Assembly (NCBI RefSeq): GCF_006970445.1
Contig: NZ_CP033877.1
Span: 1,434,750 to 1,498,749 of the forward strand
DNA length: 64,000 nt
Origin: Stenotrophomonas maltophilia
GTDB taxonomy: Bacteria; Pseudomonadota; Gammaproteobacteria; Xanthomonadales; Xanthomonadaceae
Direction of reading: 5' to 3'
Part shown: in pieces, positions 35,974 to 44,304 of the stretch
How positions within the stretch are numbered: the first letter of the stretch is position 1
How the letters are laid out: every line of letters starts with the position of its first letter
Notes under the pieces: model-generated
Told to the model about the DNA's origin: nothing
Seen by the model: only the letters and a program-made list of their open reading frames with translations
The model's database searches: none
Position numbers and translations under genes: made by a program

Positions 35974-37554
35974 ATGTCCGCACAAGCTCCAGCCGCGCCC
36001 GGCGCACCGGCGGCGCCGGGTGCGGCCTCCGGGTTCCTGCCACCCAGCGTCGCCCTGTGCACCGTGGGCCTGGCGATGGCGTCGTTCATGCAGGTGCTCG
36101 ACACCACCATCGCCAACGTCTCGCTGCCAACCATCGCCGGTAATCTCGGCGCCAGTTCGCAGCAGGCGACCTGGGTCATCACCTCGTTCGCGGTCAGCAC
36201 GGCCATCGCGCTGCCGCTGACCGGCTGGCTCAGCCGCCGCTTCGGCGAACGCAAGCTGTTCGTCTGGGCCACGCTGGCCTTCGTCATCACCTCGCTGCTG
36301 TGCGGCCTGGCGCAGAGCATGGGCATGCTGGTGCTGTCGCGTGCACTGCAGGGTTTCGTCGCCGGGCCGATGTACCCGATCACGCAGTCGCTGCTGGTCT
36401 CGATCTATCCCCGCGAGAAGCGAGGGCAGGCGCTGGCGCTGTTGGCGATGATCACGGTGGTGGCGCCGATCTGCGGCCCGATCCTCGGTGGCTGGATCAC
36501 CGATAACTACAGTTGGGAATGGATCTTCCTGATCAACGTGCCATTGGGCATCTTCGCCGCGCTGGTGGTGGGCAACCAGTTGAAGGGGCGCCCGGAACAG
36601 ATCGAGAAGCCGAAGATGGACTACGTCGGCCTGGTCACCCTGGTGATCGGTGTCGGCGCCCTGCAGCTGGTGCTCGACCTGGGCAACGACGAGGACTGGT
36701 TCTCGTCGATGAAGATCGTGGTACTGGCCTGCGTGGCCGTGGTGACGCTGACGGTGTTCCTGATCTGGGAGTTGACCGACAAGGATCCGATCGTCGACCT
36801 GAAGCTGTTCCGTCATCGCAACTTCCGCGCCGGCACGCTGGCGATGGTGGTGGCCTACGCGGCGTTCTTCAGCGTGGCGCTGCTGATCCCGCAGTGGTTG
36901 CAGCGTGACATGGGCTATACCGCGATCTGGGCGGGCCTGGCGACCGCGCCGATCGGCATCCTGCCGGTGATCATGACGCCATTCGTGGGCAAGTACGCAT
37001 CGCGCTTCGACATGCGCATGCTGGCCACGGTGGCCTTCATCGTGCTGTCGATGACCAGCTTCCTGCGTTCGAACTTCAACCTGCAGGTGGACTACATGCA
37101 CGTGGCCGGCGTGCAGCTGATCATGGGCATCGGTGTCGCGCTGTTCTTCATGCCGGTGCTGCAGATCCTGCTGTCGGACCTGGACGGGCGCGAGATCGCG
37201 GCGGGCTCCGGCCTGGCCACGTTCCTGCGTACGCTGGGCGGCAGCTTCGCGGCATCGTTGACGACGTGGCTGTGGGCGCGGCGTACCCAGGTGCACCATG
37301 CCGACCTGACCGAGCACATCTCGGCCTATCAGCCGGGCATGCAGGACCAGGTCACGGCGATGGGGCAGGGCGACCTGCAGCACGGTGCAGCGGTGCTCAA
37401 CAACATGATCAACCACCAGGCGTCGCAGATGGGTTTCAACGACATCTTCTTCCTGCTGGGCTGGATCTTCCTGGCGATCATCACCTTCCTGTGGCTGGCC
37501 AAGCCGCCGTTTGGTGCGGGTGCGGGTGCCGCCTCGGCCGGTGGTGGCCACTGA
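35974..37554 (+). CDS. emrB: EmrB-type MFS (DHA2, 14-TM) drug efflux transporter
   Basis: Inner-membrane proton/drug antiporter, 526 residues with 14 predicted membrane segments. Motif D1-type MQVLDTTIANVSLPTIAGNL (about 36), motif A RRFGERKLFVW (about 88), motif C QSLLVSIYPREKRGQALALL region with GPILGGWITDNYSWEWIFLI (about 165) are all as in EmrB/QacA. An Ala/Pro-rich N-terminal tail of about 24 residues is unusual. Seven bases after emrA; a terminator follows at 37646. Pumps hydrophobic compounds such as uncouplers and some quinolones in the described system. Confidence 0.95.
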   Translation: MSAQAPAAPGAPAAPGAASGFLPPSVALCTVGLAMASFMQVLDTTIANVSLPTIAGNLGASSQQATWVITSFAVSTAIALPLTGWLSRRFGERKLFVWATLAFVITSLLCGLAQSMGMLVLSRALQGFVAGPMYPITQSLLVSIYPREKRGQALALLAMITVVAPICGPILGGWITDNYSWEWIFLINVPLGIFAALVVGNQLKGRPEQIEKPKMDYVGLVTLVIGVGALQLVLDLGNDEDWFSSMKIVVLACVAVVTLTVFLIWELTDKDPIVDLKLFRHRNFRAGTLAMVVAYAAFFSVALLIPQWLQRDMGYTAIWAGLATAPIGILPVIMTPFVGKYASRFDMRMLATVAFIVLSMTSFLRSNFNLQVDYMHVAGVQLIMGIGVALFFMPVLQILLSDLDGREIAAGSGLATFLRTLGGSFAASLTTWLWARRTQVHHADLTEHISAYQPGMQDQVTAMGQGDLQHGAAVLNNMINHQASQMGFNDIFFLLGWIFLAIITFLWLAKPPFGAGAGAASAGGGH

Positions 37555-37569
37555 TCGATCTGCCACCTG

Positions 37570-37632
37570 GTAGCGCCGGGCAACGCCCGGCGGCTTCTCC
37601 GCCAAATGCATCCACGCATGGCGTGGATCTAC
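37570..37632. repeat. two SMAG elements, facing each other
   Basis: gtagcgccgggcaacgcccg (37570 on) and an inverted copy of the other subtype, catccacgcatggcgtgg to atctac (37609-37632). Follow the emrB stop by 16 bases. Confidence 0.85.
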
Positions 37633-37645
37633 TGGAATGCAGGAG

Positions 37646-37672
37646 CCCCGCCGAAAGGCGGGGTTTCTGTTT
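37646..37672 (+). terminator. terminator of emrRCAB
   Basis: ccccgcc gaaa ggcgggg followed by tttctgttt: seven GC pairs, stable GAAA tetraloop and U-rich tail. Confidence 0.8.
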
Positions 37673-37729
37673 GTGGCCTCGTCGCGATGCATGCACGCGT
37701 TGCTTGGCGATGCCCGAACACCGGATACG

Positions 37730-37754
37730 AAAAAACCCGCTTGCGCGGGTTCTT
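37730..37754. terminator. second terminator-like hairpin
   Basis: aaaaaacccgc ttgc gcgggttctt; near-identical hairpins stand by the second tRNA gene (39789). Works best on the minus strand because of the six A on the plus strand. Confidence 0.6.
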
Positions 37755-37760
37755 CGTCCG

Positions 37761-37784
37761 GTAGATCCACGCCATGCGTGGATG
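37761..37784 (+). repeat. SMAG element
   Basis: gtagatccacgccatgcgtg plus gatg, forward orientation, same subtype as at 9731 and 54493. Confidence 0.85.
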
Positions 37785-37821
37785 GGGCATGCAATCGCGC
37801 AACGCCCGAACGCCGGACATG

Positions 37822-37844
37822 AAAAAACCCGCTTTCGCGGGTTT
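37822..37844 (-). terminator. terminator of tRNA-Leu copy 1
   Basis: Minus strand reads AAACCCGCGAAAGCGGGTTT then further T: five GC pairs and a U-tract of six, 18 bases past the tRNA 3' end. Confidence 0.8.
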
Positions 37845-37861
37845 GATCATTTGCTGAGTCA

Positions 37862-37948
37862 TGGTGCCCAGGAGAGGACTCGAACCTCCACGAAGTTGCC
37901 CCCGCTAGCACCTGAAGCTAGTGCGTCTACCAATTCCGCCACCTGGGC
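37862..37948 (-). tRNA. tRNA-Leu (anticodon CAG), copy 1
   Basis: 87 bases including encoded CCA. Acceptor GCCCAGG pairs with CCTGGGC; D arm TGGCGGAATTGGTAGAC; anticodon arm CTAGC-TTCAGGT-GCTAG with loop reading CAG (decodes CUG, probably the most used Leu codon here); long class II variable arm GGGGGCAACTTC; T arm GGTTCGAGTCC. Identical in all 87 bases to copy 2 at 39827. Has its own promoter and terminator. Confidence 0.95.
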
Positions 37949-37962
37949 GACTCAGGAGACGA

Positions 37963-37991
37963 ATTATGGGGAACGACAGAGGATGTGTCAA
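37963..37991 (-). promoter_or_regulatory. promoter of tRNA-Leu copy 1
   Basis: Minus strand TTGACA, 17-base spacer, CATAAT; near-consensus sigma-70. Ends 15 bases before the tRNA 5' end. Confidence 0.85.
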
Positions 37992-37998
37992 CAACATT

Positions 37999-38898
37999 TC
38001 ACACTTTTTTCTGCGGCTGCACGCCCAGGTGATGCAGCAGGCTGCGCATCGCCGGTGACAGTTGCGTCCACTCGGCAAAACACGCGCACAGGCGACGTTG
38101 TGCCCACGCATCGGAGAGCGCTATGCCGATCGTGTGCGTGCTGCGCCGATGCTGGCGCGCGATGGTCCGCGGCACGATGCCGACACCGATTCCGTGGCCG
38201 ATCATGATGCACACGCCTTCGAAGGTCTTCATGCGGATGCGCACATCCAGGCGGCGCCCGATGTCGCGGGCCTGGTCTTCGATGTAGGTCTGCAACGCAT
38301 TGCCATCGGCGAGGGCGACGAAGGTCTCGCCGGCAACATCGGCGAAGGCCAGCGTGCGCCGTGTGGCGAAGCGGTGGTCGGCCGGCAGCAGCATCACCAG
38401 TGGATCTTCGGCCACCACATGTTGCTGCAGGCCGGCAGCATCGACCGCGTCGCTGATGATGCCGGCCTCGGCCTGGCCGGCGCTGATCGCGCGTACGACT
38501 TCGGGGCTGGTGCGCTCGAGCAGTTCGACATGCAGGCGCGGGCGTTCGGCCAGCCACGGGGCGAGCCGCGCGGGCAGGTAGTTGGTCAGCGCGGCCGTGT
38601 TGGCATACAGGTGCAGGGTGCCGCGCGCCCCATGCGCGAACGCCTGCAGTTCGCCGCGTAGTTGCGCCTGCTGCTGCAGGATCAGGCGTGCATGGTGGGC
38701 GAGGGCAGCGCCGGCTTCGGTCAGGCTGACGCCACGTGGATGCCGGTTCAACAACGGCGTGCCGGCATCCGCTTCGATCATGCGCAGGCGTTCGCTGGCA
38801 GAACCCAGGGCCAGGTTCGCCTGCGCTGCGCCGGCCGTGATGCTGCCCGCCTCGGCAATCGCCAGGAACAGCCGCAGGTCGGCAATATCCATCCGCAT
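37999..38898 (-). CDS. LysR-family transcriptional regulator
   Basis: A 299-residue regulator with an N-terminal winged helix (MDIADLRLFLAIAEAGSITAGAA, then ASERLRMIEADAGTPLLNR) and a C-terminal type 2 periplasmic-binding-like co-inducer domain. The start at 38898 has gaggg seven bases upstream; Met3 (38892) is an alternative. Divergent from the TauE-like permease, its probable target. The pair is enclosed by two identical tRNA-Leu genes. Confidence 0.9.
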   Translation of the reverse strand: MRMDIADLRLFLAIAEAGSITAGAAQANLALGSASERLRMIEADAGTPLLNRHPRGVSLTEAGAALAHHARLILQQQAQLRGELQAFAHGARGTLHLYANTAALTNYLPARLAPWLAERPRLHVELLERTSPEVVRAISAGQAEAGIISDAVDAAGLQQHVVAEDPLVMLLPADHRFATRRTLAFADVAGETFVALADGNALQTYIEDQARDIGRRLDVRIRMKTFEGVCIMIGHGIGVGIVPRTIARQHRRSTHTIGIALSDAWAQRRLCACFAEWTQLSPAMRSLLHHLGVQPQKKV

Positions 38899-38997
38899 GT
38901 GATGCCCTCATCGCAACGCCCGGGCCTTCGGGTCAGCCGAAGGGTGGGCCGGGAAGACCGCATTGTGCGCCGAGCGACGGCCCGATCCAATGAAGGC

Positions 38998-39744
38998 ATG
39001 AATGAATCGATGTACTTCTACGGGCTGCTGGTGCTGGTGTTCGTACTGGCCGGCGTGGTCAAGGGGGTGACCGGCATGGGGTTGCCGACGGTGGCGATGG
39101 GCCTGCTGGGCAGCACGCTGTCGCCGGTGGCGGCAGCGTCGATGCTGTTCATTCCGACCTTCGTCACCAATGCATGGCAGCTGTTGTCCGGGCCAGCGCT
39201 GGGCCACATCGTGCGGCGGCTGTGGCCAATGATGCTGGCCGTGGTGGTGGTGACGCTGGGTTCGGCCGCGTTGCTGGTGCGGGTCGATCGCACCTGGTCG
39301 CGCGTTGCGCTGGGGGTGGCATTGGTGGTCTATGCCGCCTATGCGTTGCTTGCGCCGGTGTTCCGCGTGCCGCAGCGGCGCGAGCGCTGGTTGGGGCCGC
39401 TGGTGGGCGCGTTGTCCGGCGTGGTGACCGGGGCCACCGGCGTGTTCGTGATGCCGGCCGTGCCGTACCTGCAGTCGTTGGGGCTGCAGCGCGAGGAGCT
39501 GGTGCAGGCGCTCGGGCTGGCGTTCACCGTGTCGACGATTGCACTGACCTCGGGCCTGGTGCTGCATGGTGCGTTCGGCATCCAGCAACTGGGCCTGAGT
39601 GCGCTGGCGGTGGTGCCGGCGCTGCTGGGCATGTGGCTGGGGCAGGTGATCCGGCAGCGGATCAGTGCGCGTGTGTTCCGCGCCTGTTTCCTCGGATTCC
39701 TGCTGCTGCTTGGGCTGGAGCTGGTACTGCGGCCGTTGTTCTGA
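38998..39744 (+). CDS. TauE/SafE-family sulfite/anion permease
   Basis: A 248-residue membrane protein with about seven or eight transmembrane segments. It starts MNESMYFYGLLVLVFVLAGVVKGVTGMGLPTVAM; the GVVKGVTGMGLP loop is the TauE/SafE repeat motif and recurs in GALSGVVTGATGVFVMPAVPYLQ in the second half, the internal duplication of the family. Exports sulfite, sulfoacetate or similar anions in known members; substrate unknown. The divergent LysR gene is the likely regulator. A terminator hairpin follows (39789). Confidence 0.85.
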   Translation: MNESMYFYGLLVLVFVLAGVVKGVTGMGLPTVAMGLLGSTLSPVAAASMLFIPTFVTNAWQLLSGPALGHIVRRLWPMMLAVVVVTLGSAALLVRVDRTWSRVALGVALVVYAAYALLAPVFRVPQRRERWLGPLVGALSGVVTGATGVFVMPAVPYLQSLGLQREELVQALGLAFTVSTIALTSGLVLHGAFGIQQLGLSALAVVPALLGMWLGQVIRQRISARVFRACFLGFLLLLGLELVLRPLF

Positions 39745-39788
39745 TGGTGTTCGCGGCTGGCTCTACAAACGCCCAAATCACAGGCAAG

Positions 39789-39815
39789 AAAAAACCCGCT
39801 TGCGCGGGTTGTTTT
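39789..39815. terminator. bidirectional terminator between the TauE gene and tRNA-Leu copy 2
   Basis: aaaaaacccgc ttgc gcgggttgtttt; strong U-tract on minus (for the tRNA) and a T-rich run on plus (for the permease gene). Confidence 0.8.
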
Positions 39816-39826
39816 CTTTCTCGACA

Positions 39827-39913
39827 TGGTGCCCAGGAGAGGACTCGAACCTCCACGAAGTTGCCCCCGCTAGCACCTGAAGCTAGTGCGTCTACCAATT
39901 CCGCCACCTGGGC
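39827..39913 (-). tRNA. tRNA-Leu (anticodon CAG), copy 2
   Basis: 87 bases, identical to copy 1 through the whole mature sequence and CCA. Flanks differ, but promoter spacing and terminator type are the same, so it is a duplicated gene with independent control elements. Confidence 0.95.
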
Positions 39914-39926
39914 GTCGAGGAGCGAG

Positions 39927-39955
39927 ATTATGGGGTGTTGTTATGAAGGTGTCAA
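39927..39955 (-). promoter_or_regulatory. promoter of tRNA-Leu copy 2
   Basis: Minus strand TTGACA, 17-base spacer, CATAAT. Same hexamers as copy 1. Confidence 0.85.
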
Positions 39956-40028
39956 CACTTTTTGCAGATCCGGGAGGCGGATCCCGTTTCGCGTGCGGAA
40001 CGGGCACTGGCCCCTCTCATTCGCTTGG

Positions 40029-40071
40029 GGTCAGAGCCCTTTCCCGTGGAAAGGGATCCGACCCAGGGCCG
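40029..40071. repeat. inverted repeat of the GGGTC...GACCC family (copy 2)
   Basis: ggggtcagagccctttcc and ggaaagggatccgaccc around cgt. Outer parts match copy 1 at 29311 (gggtc.gagcc / ggatccgaccc); the inner stem differs, as expected for a compensating, structure-conserved repeat. Confidence 0.65.
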
Positions 40072-40093
40072 ACCCCATCGCCGGATCGCAGGC

Positions 40094-40126
40094 AAAAAAA
40101 ATCCCCGCCGAAGCGAGGAGTTTTTT
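40094..40126 (-). terminator. terminator of tRNA-Leu copy 3
   Basis: Minus strand: CTCC-TCGC-TTCG-GCGGGGAT stem with one mismatch, then eight T (complement of 40094-40101). Confidence 0.75.
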
Positions 40127-40129
40127 CGT

Positions 40130-40213
<84 letters not shown>

Positions 40214-40227
40214 CGTTCCAGAGGCGC

Positions 40228-40256
40228 AATTGTGAAGATGAATCCGCAGGCTGTCA
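40228..40256 (-). promoter_or_regulatory. promoter of tRNA-Leu copy 3
   Basis: Minus strand TTGACA, 17-base spacer, CACAAT. Confidence 0.8.
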
Positions 40257-40342
40257 ACGATTTCCAACAAATATTTCACGCGGCGCTTCCAGGGCCTCCA
40301 CTGACCCGCTCTGCACGCTGTCAGCGGCTACCATGTAGGGCG

Positions 40343-42802
40343 ATGACTACCAAAAAACCAAGCAAGGGCGGGAGCAAGTCCCGCAGCCAGGCCCCGAACA
40401 AGGGCGCCAAGGCGGGCGCAGCCCGCACCACCAAGCCGGGCAAGCCGTTGCCGGGCTGGTTCCCCGAATTGAATGAAGGTGGCACCGCGCCGCGTGGCCG
40501 CAAGGTCCGCGGTACGGACGCGCCGGGCCCGGCCCCGGGCCGCAAGCTGCCGCCGACCGGCAAGGTGATCGACGATCCCTATGCCGCCCGCGAAGCCGAG
40601 AAGTACGAGCAGCCCATCGCCAGCCGCGAGGCCATCCTGGCCCTGCTGGAGCGTTGCGAAGGGCCGCAGACTGCCGAGGAACTGGGCGCACGCCTGGGCC
40701 TGACTGCACCGGACCGGGCCGAGGCGCTGTCGCGCCGGCTTGGCGCCATGGTCCGTGACGGCCAGCTGGTGCAGAACCGCCGCGGTGGCTTCGCCCCGAT
40801 CCAGACGTTGAACCTGGTCACCGGCGTGGTGATCGCCAACCCGGAAGGGTTCGGCTTCCTGCGCCCGGTCGAGGGCGGTGACGACCTGTTTCTGCCGCCC
40901 TATGAGATGCGCAAGGTGATGCACGGCGACAAGGTGCTCGCCCGTGTGACCGGTATCGATCACCGTGGCCGCCGCGAAGGCAGCATCGCCCGCGTGCTCG
41001 AACGCGGCATGACCCGCCTGATCGGCCGTTTCAGCATCGAGATGGGCATCAACTACGTGGTGCCCGACGACAAGCGCGTGCAGCGCAACGTGCAGGTGCC
41101 GCCGGACCAGACCGGTGGCGCGCGCGATGGCCAGCTGGTGGTCTGCGAACTGACCCAGGCGCCGGACAGCCGCCGTCCGCCGATCGGCCGCATCATCGCC
41201 GTGCTCGGCGACAAGCTGACCGCCTCGCTGGTGGTTGAGACCGCCATCCACGGCCACGAGCTGCCGTTCGAGTTTCCACAGGAAGTGCTGGACGAAGCCG
41301 CATCGGTGCCGCTGGTGGTCGAGCCGGCGATGATCGGCGGCCGCGTCGACCTGCGCAGCACGCCGTTGGTCACCATCGATGGAGAGGATGCCAAGGACTT
41401 CGACGACGCGGTGTACTGCGAGCCGAATGCCGATGGTTTCCGCCTGGTGGTGGCGATTGCCGATGTCTCGAACTACGTCCGCCCCGGCACGCCGCTGGAC
41501 GAAGAGGCGCAGAAGCGTGCCACCTCGGTGTACTTCCCGGGCTTCGTGGTGCCGATGCTGCCGGAGACGCTGTCCAACGGCATCTGTTCGCTGATGCCGA
41601 AGGTCGACCGCATGTGCTTCGTCTGCGACATGCAGATCGACCGCGACGGACTGGTCACGCATTCGCGCTTCTACGAGGCGGTGATGAACTCGCACGCGCG
41701 CCTGACCTACACCCAGGTGTGGAAGGCGGTGGGCGAGGACGATGCCGATACCCAGGCCTGGATGGGCGACCTGCTGCCGCAGGTGCAACGCCTGCACCAG
41801 TTGTACAAGGTGCTGTCCAAGGCGCGTGCCAAGCGTGGCGCCATCGAGTTCGAAAGCAGCGAAGTGCGCTTCGTGCTGGACAACCGCGGTGAAGTCACCC
41901 AGGCCGGCATGCTGGTGCGCAACGACGCGCACAAGCTGATCGAGGAGTGCATGATCGCGGCCAACGTCGAGGCGGCCAAGTACCTGCTGTCGCACCATGT
42001 GCCGGCGCCGTACCGCATCCACGAGAAGCCGCCGGAAACCAAGTACGCCGACCTGCTGGAATTCCTCAAGGAGTTCAAGCTGAGCCTGCCGCCGTGGTCG
42101 AAGGTGCGCCCGGGCGACTACACCAAGCTGCTGAAGAAGATCCGCGACCGCCCCGATGCCACGCTGCTGGAATCGGTGCTGCTGCGCAGCCAGAGCCTGG
42201 CCATCTACAGCCCGGAGAACCACGGCCACTTCGGCCTGGCGCTGGAGGCGTACGCGCACTTCACTTCGCCGATCCGCCGTTACCCCGACCTGCTGGTGCA
42301 CCGCGCGATCAAGCACGCGTTGTCCGGCAAGCCGCTGGACAAGTTCACCTACAACGCGCGCGAAATGGCTGCGCTGGCGCTGCAGTGTTCCGAGCGTGAG
42401 CGTCGTGCCGACGAGGCCGAGCGCGAGGTCGACGAGCGCTACCGCGCGGCGTGGATGGAAAAGCACGTGGGCGGCCAGTTCGACGGCGTGATCAGCGGCG
42501 TGACCAGCTTTGGCCTGTTCGTCGAGCTTGACGAGTCGAAGGTGCAGGGCCTGGTCCACGTGACCCAGCTGCCGCAGGACTATTACAAGTTCGACGCCAC
42601 CCGCAAGACGCTGACCGGTGAGCGCCGCGGCAGCAGCTACCGGCTGGGCGATCGCGTGCGCATCCTGGTGCTGAAGGCCAGCATGGAAGAACGCAAGATC
42701 GACTTCCGCCTGGTCGAGCACAAGGGCGAGGACGAAGGCGACGGCCTGCCGCCGCTGCCGGAGCGTGGCAAGCCGGCCAAGCGGAAGAAAGAGAAATATT
42801 GA
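40343..42802 (+). CDS. rnr: ribonuclease R
   Basis: 3'-5' exoribonuclease of the RNB family that degrades structured RNA and takes part in trans-translation. 819 residues from MTTKKPSKGG. A basic N-terminal tail (about 1-60), helix-turn-helix, cold-shock domains and catalytic RNB domain follow, the latter with the four-Asp motif TIDGEDAKDFDDAVYC (about 345) and ADVSNYVRPG. LYSPENHGHFGL-type (IYSPENHGHFGLALEAYAHF) and TSPIRRYPDLLVHR are family signatures. An S1 domain (FDGVISGVTSFGLFVELDES) and a Lys-rich tail close it. Open frame upstream of the ATG crosses a tRNA gene and is not coding. Confidence 0.96.
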   Translation: MTTKKPSKGGSKSRSQAPNKGAKAGAARTTKPGKPLPGWFPELNEGGTAPRGRKVRGTDAPGPAPGRKLPPTGKVIDDPYAAREAEKYEQPIASREAILALLERCEGPQTAEELGARLGLTAPDRAEALSRRLGAMVRDGQLVQNRRGGFAPIQTLNLVTGVVIANPEGFGFLRPVEGGDDLFLPPYEMRKVMHGDKVLARVTGIDHRGRREGSIARVLERGMTRLIGRFSIEMGINYVVPDDKRVQRNVQVPPDQTGGARDGQLVVCELTQAPDSRRPPIGRIIAVLGDKLTASLVVETAIHGHELPFEFPQEVLDEAASVPLVVEPAMIGGRVDLRSTPLVTIDGEDAKDFDDAVYCEPNADGFRLVVAIADVSNYVRPGTPLDEEAQKRATSVYFPGFVVPMLPETLSNGICSLMPKVDRMCFVCDMQIDRDGLVTHSRFYEAVMNSHARLTYTQVWKAVGEDDADTQAWMGDLLPQVQRLHQLYKVLSKARAKRGAIEFESSEVRFVLDNRGEVTQAGMLVRNDAHKLIEECMIAANVEAAKYLLSHHVPAPYRIHEKPPETKYADLLEFLKEFKLSLPPWSKVRPGDYTKLLKKIRDRPDATLLESVLLRSQSLAIYSPENHGHFGLALEAYAHFTSPIRRYPDLLVHRAIKHALSGKPLDKFTYNAREMAALALQCSERERRADEAEREVDERYRAAWMEKHVGGQFDGVISGVTSFGLFVELDESKVQGLVHVTQLPQDYYKFDATRKTLTGERRGSSYRLGDRVRILVLKASMEERKIDFRLVEHKGEDEGDGLPPLPERGKPAKRKKEKY

Positions 42803-42810
42803 TGACCGTG

Positions 42811-42883
42811 GTAGTGCCGGCCGCTGGCCGGCATCCATGGCACCCTCGGCACCGGCAGGTTGCCGGCCAGCGGCCGGCACGAC
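42811..42883. repeat. two SMAG elements, one with a decayed GTAG
   Basis: gtagtgccggccgctggccg (42811 on) and an inverted copy at 42860-42883 whose end reads GTCG instead of GTAG. Same subtype as the pair at 26092. Confidence 0.85.
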
Positions 42884-42896
42884 CAGGAGACATCGC

Positions 42897-43391
42897 ATGC
42901 AGGGTCAACCCGAATACAGCGGCGGTTGCCAGTGCGGGGCGATCCGCTTCCAGGCGCGCGGCGCGCTGACCGACAGCTCGATCTGCCATTGCCGGATGTG
43001 CCAGAAAGCCTTTGGTGCCTATTACGCGCCATTGGTGTCGGTGCGCGGCGTTCAGTTCAGCTGGACCCGCGGCCAGCCGCGCTATTTCCAGTCCTCCAAC
43101 GTGGTGCGCCGGGGCTTCTGCGCCGATTGTGGTACGCCGTTGACCTATGAGGCGCCCGATGGCGTGGCGGTTGCCGCCGGCGCCTTCGATGAGCCCGAGC
43201 GCCTGCCGCCGACCCGGCAGTACGGCATGGAGCGCAAGCTGCCCTTCGTGGACGATCTGGGGCAGCTGCCGGGGAGCCGAACCGAGGAAGACATCGCGGC
43301 GCTGGATTTCCTGGCCACGATCGTGTCCCACCAGCACCCCGACCACGACACCCCGCACTGGCCGCCGCGCAGCCGTTCAGCCGAAGGATGA
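42897..43391 (+). CDS. GFA-family (glutathione-dependent formaldehyde-activating-like) zinc protein
   Basis: A 164-residue protein with the GFA zinc-binding cysteines: GGCQCGAIRF, ICHCRMCQKAFG and FCADCGTPLTYE. The last is the structural pair after the beta-barrel. The start at 42897 follows aggaga. The family founder catalyses formaldehyde adduct formation with glutathione, but most members are uncharacterised and no formaldehyde gene is near, so the function is open. Confidence 0.85.
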   Translation: MQGQPEYSGGCQCGAIRFQARGALTDSSICHCRMCQKAFGAYYAPLVSVRGVQFSWTRGQPRYFQSSNVVRRGFCADCGTPLTYEAPDGVAVAAGAFDEPERLPPTRQYGMERKLPFVDDLGQLPGSRTEEDIAALDFLATIVSHQHPDHDTPHWPPRSRSAEG

Positions 43392-43398
43392 ACGGCAG

Positions 43399-43422
43399 GT
43401 AGCGCCGGGCCATGCCGGGCGG
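43399..43422 (+). repeat. SMAG element
   Basis: gtagcgccgggccatgccgg plus gcgg, forward, eight bases after the GFA stop. Confidence 0.8.
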
Positions 43423-43484
43423 GCGCGAAGCGCGGTCGCCGCTGATGCTCTACCATAGCCACCCCCTTTCCGGTCCCCGCCCGC

Positions 43485-44228
43485 ATGAGCAAGAACAGCC
43501 AGTGGATCGTCGGCGTCAACGCCGTCGCCTCCTCCATCGAGAACGACGCCGAGAACGTCCGCGAAGTGCTGGTCGAGGCCGGTGCGAAGAACCCGCGCCT
43601 GACCGAGATCGAGGAAAACGCCCGCCGCAAGGGCATCGACGTGCGCAAGGTGAACAGCCAGGCGCTGGACGGTGTCGGCGGTTCGGTGCGCCACCAGGGC
43701 GTGGCCGCGCGCTATGCCGCCGCCCGCACCTACAGCGAGAACGAGCTGGAAGGCCTGGTCACTGCGGCAGAGGGCAAGGCCCTGCTGCTGGTGCTGGATG
43801 AGGTGCAGGACCCGCACAACCTGGGTGCCTGCCTGCGTTCGGCTGCTGCGGCCGGTGCGACTGCAGTGATCATCCCCAAGGACAAGTCGGCCACGGTCAA
43901 TGCCACCGTGCGCAAGACCTCGGCCGGTGCCGCCGATCTCATCCCGGTGGTGGCGGTGACCAACCTGTCGCGCTGCCTGAAGGACCTGCAGAAGCAGGGC
44001 GTGTGGATCTATGGCCTGGCCGGCGAAGCCACCGCGTCGCTGTACCAGCTGGACCTGAAGGGCAATATCGCACTGGTGCTGGGCGGCGAAGCCGATGGCC
44101 TGCGCCGCTTGACCCGCGAGAACTGCGATGGCCTGGTCAAGATCCCGATGCCGGGCGAGATCGAGAGCCTGAATGTCTCCGTCGCTGCCGGCGTCAGTCT
44201 GTTTGAGGCCGTACGCCAGCGCGGTTGA
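43485..44228 (+). CDS. rlmB: 23S rRNA (Gm2251) 2'-O-methyltransferase
   Basis: SpoU/TrmH-family methyltransferase acting on G2251 of the 23S P-loop. 247 residues. An N-terminal substrate-binding domain (GVNAVASSIENDAENVREVL) precedes the SPOUT domain with motif 1 DEVQDPHNLGACLRSAAAAG, motif 2 ALVLGGEADGLRRLTRENCD and motif 3 IPMPGEIESLNVSVAAGVSL (the knot). Usual neighbour of rnr in Gammaproteobacteria, as here. Confidence 0.95.
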   Translation: MSKNSQWIVGVNAVASSIENDAENVREVLVEAGAKNPRLTEIEENARRKGIDVRKVNSQALDGVGGSVRHQGVAARYAAARTYSENELEGLVTAAEGKALLLVLDEVQDPHNLGACLRSAAAAGATAVIIPKDKSATVNATVRKTSAGAADLIPVVAVTNLSRCLKDLQKQGVWIYGLAGEATASLYQLDLKGNIALVLGGEADGLRRLTRENCDGLVKIPMPGEIESLNVSVAAGVSLFEAVRQRG

Positions 44229-44243
44229 TTGGCAGCAGCGGCT

Positions 44244-44294
44244 GTGTCGACCAAGGTCGACACCCACCAGGTAGTCGCCAACCTTGGTTGGCGC
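44244..44294. repeat. palindromes between rlmB and macC
   Basis: gtgtcgaccaaggtcgacac (44244-44264) and gtagtcgccaaccttggttg plus gcgc (44271-44294). The second carries the GTAG end. Both lie between convergent genes. Confidence 0.75.
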
Positions 44295-44304
44295 TCTTGC
44301 CGCC

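Noticed and set aside
37862..39913. Integrated genomic island at tRNA-Leu
   Set aside because: No integrase, no attachment-type partial tRNA copy (both copies are full length), and base composition looks like the neighbours.
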